The notes under the pieces are model-generated. The model was given only the letters and a program-made list of their open reading frames with translations, was not told the origin of the DNA and ran no database searches. From Bacteroidota bacterium (lineage in GTDB: Bacteria; Bacteroidota; Kryptoniia; Kryptoniales; JAKASW01), in NCBI GenBank assembly GCA_021796055.1, contig JAJYOS010000207.1, forward strand, positions 1 to 8,972: a DNA stretch of 8,972 nucleotides, in the 5' to 3' direction. Positions 1-5,907 of the stretch are shown in pieces; position 1 is the stretch's first letter, and each line of letters begins with the position of its first letter. The position numbers and the translations under genes are program-made.

Positions 1-33
1 GTAGCCGTATATCTTATATGCCGACTGTTCCAT
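1..33 (-). CDS. 5' end of an unidentified protein, possibly a transporter (partial)
   Basis: The minus strand has a clear Shine-Dalgarno AAGGAG (44-49) ten bases before an ATG at 33-31, opening a frame that reads MEQSAYKIYGY and then leaves the window. An ATG nearer the ribosome site (43-41) closes after nine codons, so the ATG at 33 is preferred. The short N-terminus with a KIYGYR-like lead resembles the start of some major facilitator superfamily transporters, where it directly precedes the first membrane helix. Eleven residues cannot prove this, and the functional guess is weak inference. The gene is divergent from the plus-strand gene starting at 375. Confidence 0.45.
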   Translation of the reverse strand, partial: MEQSAYKIYGY

Positions 34-374
34 GGACTTGCATCTCCTTATGTAAGTGTGAATGGTTGGTTAGACATTATCACAGGGTCTTCCGGGGTAT
101 AAGTCAATGAAAGGTAAACTATTTCACGGGCCGCCTCGCTCAGGTCAATCCGATCCGTGAAAATCAGTTACGTCCGTTTTGTCCGACTCCTACTCTCCTT
201 TTCTGCATAATTTATTCGCTCAATCGTGCAAGTGCAAATAAATCATCGTCCAGAAGACAGCGGGAGTGAAACCTCCAATCACGTCACAACGTAATATTGC
301 CCGTGGCTTTTTTAACATGCAAAAAGGACTACAAGAATCATTTACTTCCGGGGGACCAAAGAAAGAGGTTAGAT
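34..374. other. Divergent intergenic region
   Basis: This stretch of 341 bases lies between two divergent starts and should hold the promoters for both. I see no RNA gene, no strong repeat and no believable small ORF; the open frames crossing it on both strands lack coding character or a ribosome site. The best -10-like boxes are GATAAT on the minus strand (81-76) and CATAAT on the plus strand (206-211). Neither has a well-spaced -35 partner. Confidence 0.5.
76..107 (-). promoter_or_regulatory. Possible promoter of the left-edge gene
   Basis: On the minus strand, TTGACT (107-102) lies 20 bases upstream of GATAAT (81-76), which is preceded by TGT. The -10 sits 43 bases before the ATG at 33. 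The -10 box is good, but the 20-base spacer is longer than the 17 usual for sigma-70, so this is tentative. If the organism uses Bacteroidota-type promoters, the consensus would differ and this match would mean little. Confidence 0.25.
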
Positions 375-923
375 ATGAAACACAAATGCTTTTCCGTTTT
401 GTGCCTCCTCTTGCTGACAGGCATGGTGAGCCAGGCACGTTCGCAGACAAAGTGCGTCTGGATGGTGAGATCCGAGAACGGCACAGTAGTTCAGAAGGCC
501 GGGATTTCCATTCACCTCCTGAAACTCCTCGCGAAATCTGGAGGTAACTGGGACATCAACGGGATGAAAATGACGTTCGACACCCTGCTGACAATTTACG
601 AAAGCGGTTCAACCACCCGGATCAAAGACAGTACAGGAGAGGGCGAGACGAAGGTCTTCGCCGGGAAATTTGATGAAAGGATGAAGGAGGAATCCGAACG
701 GCACAACTTGCTCGTCGTTGAAAGCACCGACAGCCGAGACACGATGAAGGTTTCCAAAATCAGGGTCGAATCGGTTGAAGCAGTCGGCATCGTCCTGGCA
801 ATGATCGGCTCAAAAAATCTCGATGCCGATATCGACGGTCTTGAATCCGCGCTGCGACGCGGAGGAGTTCTTTACATGCGCGACTACAAAGACGACTCCC
901 GCATCTGGATCTATGTGAATTGA
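375..923 (+). CDS. Exported protein of unknown function
   Basis: Encodes 182 residues starting at ATG 375, chosen because AAAGAGG (362-368) sits at proper spacing and because a signal peptide begins there; an in-frame ATG at 297 would add 26 residues that spoil the signal. The N-terminus has basic residues (K2, K4), a hydrophobic stretch LCLLLLTGMV (about 9-18) and a likely cleavage near residues 21-24, so the protein is predicted to be exported. The mature part is charged and mixed alpha/beta in look. One segment rich in K, E and R (about 73-108) is followed by a compact C-terminal unit with ALRRGGVLYMRDY (139-151) and ends in the hydrophobic RIWIYVN. No cysteine pair, metal site or catalytic motif is evident. 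I do not recognise the family. It stands alone, facing a minus-strand gene. Confidence 0.8.
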   Translation: MKHKCFSVLCLLLLTGMVSQARSQTKCVWMVRSENGTVVQKAGISIHLLKLLAKSGGNWDINGMKMTFDTLLTIYESGSTTRIKDSTGEGETKVFAGKFDERMKEESERHNLLVVESTDSRDTMKVSKIRVESVEAVGIVLAMIGSKNLDADIDGLESALRRGGVLYMRDYKDDSRIWIYVN

Positions 924-936
924 GGGTGTAGTCGAC

Positions 937-959
937 AACTCGCTGCCGCGGCGAGAGTT
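937..959. terminator. Weak hairpin between converging genes
   Basis: CTCGC (939-943) can pair with GCGAG (951-955) around a seven-base loop; alternatively AACTC (937-941) pairs with GAGTT (955-959). It lies 14 bases after the stop of the upstream plus-strand gene, where a terminator would be expected. No run of T follows on either strand, so intrinsic termination is doubtful. A second perfect 6-bp palindrome with a one-base centre lies at 1032-1044, also without a T-run. Confidence 0.2.
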
Positions 960-1073
960 CATTATATCACCGCCAGCTCTATGCGATTTTCGGCCATCGC
1001 GGGGACAGTTTCTCGCGATGATAGCAGTGGCATGGCGGCGCCATATTCGATCCGGCGGTGTTCGGACACCTCC

Positions 1074-1676
1074 TCAAAACTGTCTCTGCACTTTGAACCC
1101 GGCAGGAACCATAAATTTGTCCGGCACTACTTTCGCGTTCTCTTCTACCTTCACTGCCTCAACCGTGGTTCTGACAGCCCTGGTCTAAACGTCCATATAC
1201 AACAGGATTGTTTCCCATCCTGCGTACCGCGCTATGGTTCCTTTTCCGTCGTTGCTCTCGAACACTTCGCAGTTTTTCCCCGCTACCGTCGTGGCAGGCA
1301 ACTTCTTGATTTTGCCTGAGCTGCGATCCTCCTCTGTTCCGAACACCGTCCATTCTACCCGCAGCTCGGTCCCGCGATAAGCCGTCCCCTGGAGATACGC
1401 CGTTTTTTTTCTGTATTTCACCAGGTATAAATTCTTCCCGTCGCTGAAATAACTCGGGACTAATTCGTCATCCGAGGAGGTGTCTTTGCAAACTTTCATT
1501 CCGTATTCGTCGAAGTACACGACGTTCTTCTCTTTCATCTCCATCGTCCCCATTTTCATGCTCGTCCCGAAAGTCACGATGCCCGATTTGATGTCGTATT
1601 TCTTAAAAGCGGCGTGCGCGTTTGCCCCGACAACAAACACGATTACAACCAACAATAGCGGAAGTCTGCTCTTCAT
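1074..1676 (-). pseudogene. Small secreted protein (DUF4412-like) interrupted by an in-frame TAG
   Basis: The frame starts at ATG 1676 after GAAGGAGG (1689-1682), spacing five. Residues 1-22 form a signal peptide (hydrophobic VIVFVVGA, cleavage near HAA), followed by YDIKSGIVTF and YFDEYG, features I associate with small periplasmic DUF4412-type proteins; that assignment is from memory and tentative. A TAG at 1187-1185 stops translation after residue 163. The same frame then stays open for 36 more codons, reading TRAVRTTVEA and later VVPDKFMVPAGFKV, and ends at a TGA at 1076-1074. The tail is coding-like and gives a natural C-terminus, so the ancestral protein was probably 200 residues. The TAG is one transition from CAG (Gln). 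It may be a nonsense mutation, a truncated working form, a sequencing error or readthrough. A run of eight A (1410-1403, codons for R89-T92) is another slippage-prone spot. Probably cotranscribed with the aldo/keto reductase upstream. Confidence 0.65.
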
Positions 1677-1681
1677 TTTGT

Positions 1682-1702
1682 CCTCCTTCAGTTCGAAGGA
1701 GG
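1682..1702 (-). promoter_or_regulatory. Hairpin sequestering the Shine-Dalgarno
   Basis: On the minus-strand transcript, CCTCCTTC (1702-1695) is perfectly complementary to GAAGGAGG (1689-1682), with a five-base loop GAACT between them. The 3' arm is the entire Shine-Dalgarno of the secreted-protein gene, whose ATG follows after ACAAA. The 5' arm is therefore an exact anti-Shine-Dalgarno. It lies in the 40-base gap after the aldo/keto reductase stop (1719-1717). Because no U-run follows, it does not look like an intrinsic terminator. A translational switch, such as a thermosensor or coupling to the upstream gene, fits better. The pairing is directly visible; the regulatory role is inferred. 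Confidence 0.6.
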
Positions 1703-1716
1703 CTGAGGCTTCTAAT

Positions 1717-2715
1717 TCAATCCCTTTCGCTGTCCAGCGTCCTCATCTGCTGCGGCGCGTATCGCTCACCAGCCACGGAGCCCGCAGGCACCGCCTCTTC
1801 GATGAGCGAACGGCCGTCAGCCGAAAGTACGACGTCGGTTGCGCCGAGCGTCTCTTTCAGCTGCTCACGTGTGCGGGCGCCGACAACAGGCACAATTTGC
1901 GAGCCGCGCGAAAGGACCCATGCTACAGCAAGCTGCGCCACGGAACAACCATACGAGCGTGCAATGCCCCGCAGCGAGTCGACAAGCGAAAGGTTGCGAT
2001 CCACGTTGTCGCCGCTGAACCTCGGCATGTGGATTCGCATATCTCGTCCATCCGCGGTCGGTCCTTTTGACCAGTGTCCGCTCAGCAGCCCTCGAGAGAG
2101 AACGCCGTACGCGGTAATGCCGACGCCTAATTCGCGGCATGTCGGGAAAATACTCGATTCGATTCCGCGTGAGAAAAGTGAATACTCGATCTGGAGATCC
2201 GCAATCGGGTGGACCGCATTTGCGCGCCTGACCGTATCAGCTCCCGCTTCAGACAGGCCGATGTACCGTACATATCCCGCTTTTACCATGTCGGCAATTG
2301 CACCGACCGTCTCCTCTATCGGCACGGCAGGGTCGACTCGTGATGGCCGGTAAATATCGACGTAGTCTGTTCCGAGCCGTTTCAGAGAATAGCTCAGATA
2401 ATTTTTCACTGCATTCGGCCGGCCATCGAAACCGATAAATGCGTTCGACGGATCTCGCATGCCGCCGAACTTCACACTGAGTAGAAACTCGCTTCGCGGT
2501 CTTCCCTGCAGAGCTTTTCGGAGCAGCATTTCGTTGGCCCCCATCCCGTAGAAATCACCCGTATCGAGGAGGTTTATGCCGGCATCGAGTGCTGCATGGA
2601 TAGTGGCGATACTTTCAGATTCGTCGGCGTGGCCGTACACTTCCGACATTCCCATGCATCCCAGGCCAATTGCAGATACGCGCGGTCCGCTATTTCCCAG
2701 TTGTCTCGTTTGCAT
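1717..2715 (-). CDS. Aldo/keto reductase with a substituted catalytic His
   Basis: Encodes 332 residues from ATG 2715, preferred over an in-frame TTG at 2730 because GGAG (2727-2724) gives a ribosome site eight bases before the ATG. The protein is an NADP(H)-dependent (beta/alpha)8 aldo/keto reductase expected to reduce carbonyl compounds in the cytoplasm. Visible signatures: N-terminal RQLGNSGPRVSAIGLGCMGM (4-23), LLDTGDFYG with D51 and Y56, catalytic K82 in SVKFG, RYIGLSE (150-156), QIEYSL (175-180) and the C-terminal VPVVGARTREQL (275-286) for the cofactor end. The tetrad histidine, normally in a motif like YYQHRVDP, is replaced: the sequence reads YRPSRVDP, putting S125 there. I recall related reductases with YRPAR at this place, so it is likely a subfamily trait. 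Length is normal and the frame intact. Substrate is unknown. Confidence 0.93.
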   Translation of the reverse strand: MQTRQLGNSGPRVSAIGLGCMGMSEVYGHADESESIATIHAALDAGINLLDTGDFYGMGANEMLLRKALQGRPRSEFLLSVKFGGMRDPSNAFIGFDGRPNAVKNYLSYSLKRLGTDYVDIYRPSRVDPAVPIEETVGAIADMVKAGYVRYIGLSEAGADTVRRANAVHPIADLQIEYSLFSRGIESSIFPTCRELGVGITAYGVLSRGLLSGHWSKGPTADGRDMRIHMPRFSGDNVDRNLSLVDSLRGIARSYGCSVAQLAVAWVLSRGSQIVPVVGARTREQLKETLGATDVVLSADGRSLIEEAVPAGSVAGERYAPQQMRTLDSERD

Positions 2716-3155
2716 CTCTCTCTTCTCCAATAAATGTTTGATGTCGGTTCAATTTAGTAGAAATGTCGTTCGCCTTGAAGAGAAGCTGGAAAAAGGATTC
2801 GCTGCTAAGGACGTGTATGAATCTGAATCGGGCTTATGGATGGCTCCTATCACCGGCTGCGGTTCCACAGCAACACGATGCAATCTGTCGCCCGGTGGTT
2901 CCATCGAAATGATGTTACTCTGTGAAATATTCAATGTTTCCGGGTCAAAACATGGCATAACTTTGAACCTCTTCGACACGAAATAGCTCGCTGCCTCTCC
3001 AGGGGATTGCATGGAATTCCCTCAGGGATTAAGTTAACATTAAGAGTGAAAGGAAGTTCGTGTAAAAGATACTGAAGTTTAATTTGGCGGTGAGGGCTGT
3101 CGCAACTTATCCGCATCGGGACGACTTAGACAACTCCGATAATCAAGGAGAATTG
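2716..3155. other. Divergent intergenic region with one doubtful ORF
   Basis: This stretch separates the aldo/keto reductase start from the beta-propeller start and must contain both promoters. I could not identify a well-formed promoter. A small inverted repeat, TCCCT/AGGGA with a one-base centre, lies around 3018-3028 and could be a weak operator-like site. Only one doubtful minus-strand ORF (2749-3012) lies within it. Confidence 0.4.
2749..3012 (-). CDS. Doubtful small hypothetical protein
   Basis: An 87-codon frame with ATG at 3012 and a possible ribosome site GAGGGA five bases upstream. The product has no signal peptide, no helix-turn-helix and no motif I recognise. Its C-terminal third is rich in Ser, Thr and Phe, which often marks a chance frame. 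It lies just upstream of the aldo/keto reductase start, on the same strand and 33 bases away. It is listed for completeness; a chance ORF is more likely. Confidence 0.2.
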   Translation of the reverse strand: MQSPGEAASYFVSKRFKVMPCFDPETLNISQSNIISMEPPGDRLHRVAVEPQPVIGAIHKPDSDSYTSLAANPFSSFSSRRTTFLLN

Positions 3156-4172
3156 ATGAAACACTTGGTGCTAATAGCAGGAACACTGATTGCCGCGGTT
3201 CTGTACGGCGGCTGCGGGAATCCGACCGCGAATCCGATCACCCCCGTCGCTTCCGGAGGCTGGTCCCGCATGGACAGCGTCCATACAAGCGCCCCGGTTA
3301 ACACGTTCGCTTCAGCCGGACCGAATCTCGTTGCGGGTTGCGTTAACGGGGTTCTCCTTTCAAGCGACAACGGAACGACCTGGGTCACGGTAGACAGCGG
3401 GCTGCCTGCAAACGCCTGGGTCACGGGGTTTATTGTCCTCGGTAACAACCTTTATCTCAGTTCACAGGGGAACGGCGTATATGTCTCGACCAACAACGGA
3501 GTGAGTTGGACGAGCGCAAATTCCGGTGTGAGAAACAGGTTCGTCCAGTCGATTACGACAGACGGCACGAACCTTTACGCGGGTACCTGGGGCGGCCTCT
3601 GGGGGACAACGGGCGGCGGCGTCTTCCGATCTTCCGACGGCGGCAAGAACTGGGTGGAGGCCAACGTCGGCTTGACCGACACAAATGTCACTGCGCTCAC
3701 GACAAGCGGCACAAACATCTTTGCAGGCACTATGAGCGGCGGTGTCTTCAGATCCACAGATGGCGGGGCACACTGGAATCCGGTGAATATCGGGTTGACT
3801 TACAACTGGGGTATACAGGCTCTTCTCGTAAATGGGGGGAACTTGTACGTCAGCTGTGTCTCCTACGGCCTTTATGTGTCGACAAATTACGGGTCAAGCT
3901 GGAGCAGTTTCGGCTCGGGCCTTCCCAGCAAATATGTAAATTCCGTCGCGTTCAGCGCGTCCGACATTTTTGTAGGTTCGGGAATCGGCGTATCCCGGTC
4001 CACCGACGGAGGGAATACGTGGAGCAGCTATAACACCGGGCTCAGCGACACATTGGTTTCCAGTCTCACGGTTTTCGGCGGATACCTCTTTGCGGGTAAT
4101 TATGCACAAACGGTGCCGCGACTATATCAAGGTCCGCTCCTTTCGTTCGGTATCTGGCGCCGTTCACCTTGA
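3156..4172 (+). CDS. Asp-box (BNR/sortilin-type) beta-propeller lipoprotein
   Basis: Encodes 338 residues from ATG 3156, chosen because AAGGAG (3144-3149) lies six bases before it and a signal sequence starts there; an in-frame ATG at 3084 has neither. Residues 1-19 are hydrophobic and followed by C20 in LYGGC, a plausible though non-canonical lipobox, so the protein is probably lipid-anchored and faces the periplasm or outside. Six Asp-box motifs of the form S-x-D/N-x-G-x-x-W occur: SSDNGTTW (69-76), STNNGVSW (111-118), SSDGGKNW (159-166), STDGGAHW (200-207), STNYGSSW (242-249) and STDGGNTW (282-289). Spacing is 40 to 48 residues, one per blade. A last blade-like segment (about 300-334) lacks the box. 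The fold resembles Ycf48-like, sialidase and sortilin propellers, but no glycosidase catalytic set is visible, so a binding or structural role is more likely. No type IX secretion C-terminal domain follows. Confidence 0.88.
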   Translation: MKHLVLIAGTLIAAVLYGGCGNPTANPITPVASGGWSRMDSVHTSAPVNTFASAGPNLVAGCVNGVLLSSDNGTTWVTVDSGLPANAWVTGFIVLGNNLYLSSQGNGVYVSTNNGVSWTSANSGVRNRFVQSITTDGTNLYAGTWGGLWGTTGGGVFRSSDGGKNWVEANVGLTDTNVTALTTSGTNIFAGTMSGGVFRSTDGGAHWNPVNIGLTYNWGIQALLVNGGNLYVSCVSYGLYVSTNYGSSWSSFGSGLPSKYVNSVAFSASDIFVGSGIGVSRSTDGGNTWSSYNTGLSDTLVSSLTVFGGYLFAGNYAQTVPRLYQGPLLSFGIWRRSP

Positions 4173-4204
4173 TATGCAGCAGGCGGTTCTGAGTAAGGCG
4201 TTCC

Positions 4205-4235
4205 GCATCCGCCGATCTTTTGCGCTGGCGGACGC
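4205..4235. terminator. Hairpin after the beta-propeller gene
   Basis: GCATCCGCC (4205-4213) pairs with GGCGGACGC (4227-4235) with one A-C mismatch and a 13-base loop. It begins 33 bases after the stop of the beta-propeller gene, where transcription should end. The stem is GC-rich, but no T-run follows on the plus strand, so it may protect the 3' end or help a Rho-type mechanism instead of acting as a classic intrinsic terminator. Confidence 0.3.
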
Positions 4236-4254
4236 ACCAAGTGTTGCTCGCATC

Positions 4255-4640
4255 CTGCCATAGATAGTCCGGCGGTATTATGTATTGGCGGAAAGGCCCA
4301 CTCGATAGCCTTTACCTCGAGATCCACATCCCTCACAATCACCTGAGAAGCATCGGTGATCTTTTGGAAATTCTTTTCAATGAGTACTGCCAACGATTTG
4401 TCACCGCCTGTCAACGCTCTAACGAGATCATCGCGCTGACGAAAAGCGGGGCAAAGCGTCGATCAGCGACTTCCTCCCAGACGAGGTCATGTACAGCGAT
4501 TTAGACAGCATTAGCTGGCTACAATCATGCGATATTCGCTCTCTTTCTTCCGTTGATTTAGCAAATAATTTCTGCATGAAGGTTTCCGGATCAAAGTCAA
4601 AGCCATGCTGAATCCACGCGGCTTCAGACCAGAAATTCAC
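4255..4640 (-). pseudogene. Frameshifted coding remnant of unknown function
   Basis: Three short minus-strand frames with protein-like composition follow one another. Frame one starts near GTG 4640 and reads NFWSEAAWIQHGFDFDPETF and then KLFAKSTEERERI before losing character. Frame two (4500-4411) reads VHDLVWEEVADRRFAPLFVS and ends at a TGA. Frame three takes over within a few bases of that TGA, reading RALTGGDKSLAVLIEKNFQK and later RDVDLEVKAIEWAFPPIHN. The hand-over between frames two and three needs only a one-base indel near 4415. Stops in all frames near 4500-4530 mark another lesion. The parsimonious reading is a single gene broken by at least two indels. I do not recognise the protein. 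An overlapping plus-strand frame (4280-4504) looks less protein-like. Confidence 0.35.
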
Positions 4641-4723
4641 CCTCTTCTCTGTGCCCGCGTGCCTCTATGTTTGGATTCGACCACAAGCGGTGAGCGCTGC
4701 ACAGCGGCGACAAGCTTCCGGAA

Positions 4724-5324
4724 TTACCTGCCTTTCCAGAATTCCTCCCAGCGATTCTTCTCATCCTGCAGGTTTATTCTCTCCATTATTCCGGGAAAAT
4801 ATTCACTGAAGCTCATCCCGGACGACTCGTACTTTTCGAGGCTTTGATAAATTGTCGGACACAGGATGAAGCCGAATTTATACTCGGTCGAGAGAGATGC
4901 CTGTACGCCGGAGCTGTCGAGATGGTAAAGTGTCTCCTCCAATCTTATATCCATCGCTTCCGCAAAACATTCAGTGAAAAGCGTGTTCCAATCCCCCCGC
5001 CTCATGTCAATTTTCGACTTCACCTCGTCGTAAAGTCCGGAGAGTCGACTTACATCTGCAGAATCACTTCTGACCAAAGGCGCGGCGACTCGGTTAAGAA
5101 GGTAGTAATAGAAAATCGTCCTGTCAGGCTCGTTTTCCTGCGTGCCGACGATCACGTAAAAATCGCCGTTCACCGTGGCGGTCAACGAAGAGAAATAAGA
5201 GAGCAGCGGCATGAGCTCGAAATGGATTTGCGGCGAACTCGTTGGTTCCTTCTGAGTGAATTAGTGCTGTATCGTTTTCCGGCAGGCTAAGATACCGTGG
5301 CGGTCCTGTACGCTTTACTTCTGT
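4724..5324 (-). pseudogene. Decayed DUF4932-like (putative metallopeptidase) remnant
   Basis: An open frame of 162 codons runs from ATG 5212 to TAA 4726-4724. It reads like the C-terminal part of a DUF4932-type protein: a FELMPLLSYFSSL lead, GDWNTLFTECFAEAMDIRL in the middle (about residues 78-96), and a LEKYESSGMSFSEYFPGIME end (about 129-148). The assignment is from memory and tentative. The ATG at 5212 lacks a ribosome site and sits inside what should be domain sequence. The same frame stays open upstream to a TAA at 5263-5261 without a start codon. A second frame (5324 to about 5215) reads PPRYLSLPENDTALIHSEGT and EFAANPF and runs into the first, suggesting a frameshift around 5215-5260. 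Where the family would carry an HExxH-type zinc motif before a conserved Pro-Leu, this protein has YYLLNRVAAPL, so it would probably be inactive even if made. Confidence 0.45.
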
Positions 5325-5342
5325 TCATTGTATCCGCTTATG

Positions 5343-5374
5343 GCTGCCGGGGTTCCATTTCATCTCCTGGCAGC
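5343..5374 (+). repeat. Stem-loop in gene-poor DNA
   Basis: GCTGCC (5343-5348) pairs with GGCAGC (5369-5374). Four more pairs, two of them G-U on the plus-strand RNA, extend the stem inward to 5352/5365 and leave a 12-base loop. No T-run follows. Its role is unknown; it lies beside the dead DUF4932-like gene. Confidence 0.4.
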
Positions 5375-5441
5375 ACTGATTTCAGAGTGGGATGCGATCG
5401 CAACAAATCAACCCTTTGACCGCAGACGATGCGGAAAATTG

Positions 5442-5561
5442 AACCAACTTCCTTTTCCTTCTTTGCGGCTAGACTATACTTACAAGTTTCGATTACCCGC
5501 CCGACAAGCAAGCCGGCCCGCAGGATTTTACCGCCGAGGTGCAAAGAAGCTAAGTTTGGTT
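5442..5561. repeat. Imperfect inverted-repeat element of about 120 bp
   Basis: The left end (5442-5466) contains AACCAA, CTT and then CTTCTTTGC at 5458-5466. The right end (5541-5561) contains GCAAAGAAG at 5541-5549, then CTAAG and TTTGGTT, which is the reverse complement with a four-base gap. The 9-bp inner arms match perfectly and the outer AACCAA/TTGGTT blocks also match. The interior (about 74 bases) includes GC-rich sequence and no ORF. A non-autonomous mobile element, a dispersed repeat or a relic would all fit. The right part (ACCGCCGAGGTGCAAAGAAG) resembles interspersed sequence of the GAGGCGCAAAG type that I recall from environmental genomes; this recollection is unverified. Confidence 0.35.
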
Positions 5562-5888
5562 AACAATTCCCACGGGAAAAAGCTTGGAAAATTCAATCAT
5601 CCCATCGTTGTGCCGCTCAATTGCGGGGCCACTTCTATGGCTTCGCGTCTCACCGCCTCCAGTTCATTTGTACCATAATAGTATATCAACGATGCCGCAC
5701 CTGTGAGGCGAACCGTTCCGGCGCGCAGGCCAAGGCGGAATTTGCGGTGAAGATTCAATCGCTAGTAACACGAAGGCTAAGCGTTTGCTTTCCTCTTTCA
5801 AAGAAAATAAAGAAAAGGATCTTTCACGGACTTTGTATGCGATTTGTCTTTGTGATTCTTGTGGTAAAGAATTGACGAGCTCGCCACG

Positions 5889-5907
5889 AAAAAGAGGACT
5901 TCCCCCT
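5889..5907 (-). terminator. Putative terminator of the recJ-yebC-ruvC-ruvA operon
   Basis: On the minus strand, AGGGG (5907-5903) pairs with CCTCT (5897-5893) through four Watson-Crick pairs and one G-U around the loop GAAGT, and is followed by TTTT (5892-5889). The stem overlaps the ruvA stop codon (5908-5906). It is short, so termination may be partial. Confidence 0.35.

Larger units (their letters stand above)
5325..5905. other. Gene-poor region downstream of ruvA
   Basis: No convincing gene lies here. A plus-strand frame (5328-5678) and a minus-strand frame (5544-5338) lack ribosome sites and coding character. A minus-strand stretch open from 5761 to 5597 reads LTGAASLIYYYGTNELEAV and REAIEVAPQLSG before a TGA; it has a somewhat protein-like composition but no start codon, and could be a fragment of another dead gene. 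The region also holds a stem-loop (5343-5374), an inverted-repeat element (5442-5561) and the putative ruvA terminator. Confidence 0.45.

Noticed and set aside
1403..1410. Run of eight A in the secreted-protein gene as a programmed frameshift site
   Set aside because: The frame continues correctly on both sides, and neither alternative frame gives a plausible product; it is noted only as a slippage-prone position.
1074..1676. General reassignment of TAG to an amino acid in this organism
   Set aside because: ruvA ends at TAG at the length expected for the family, with a terminator-like hairpin directly after it, so TAG works as a stop in this genome.
4844..5290. 148-codon plus-strand frame opposite the DUF4932-like remnant
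   Set aside because: It mirrors the minus-strand frame, has no ribosome site and its translation is rich in Arg and His without any recognisable motif, as expected for an antisense shadow.
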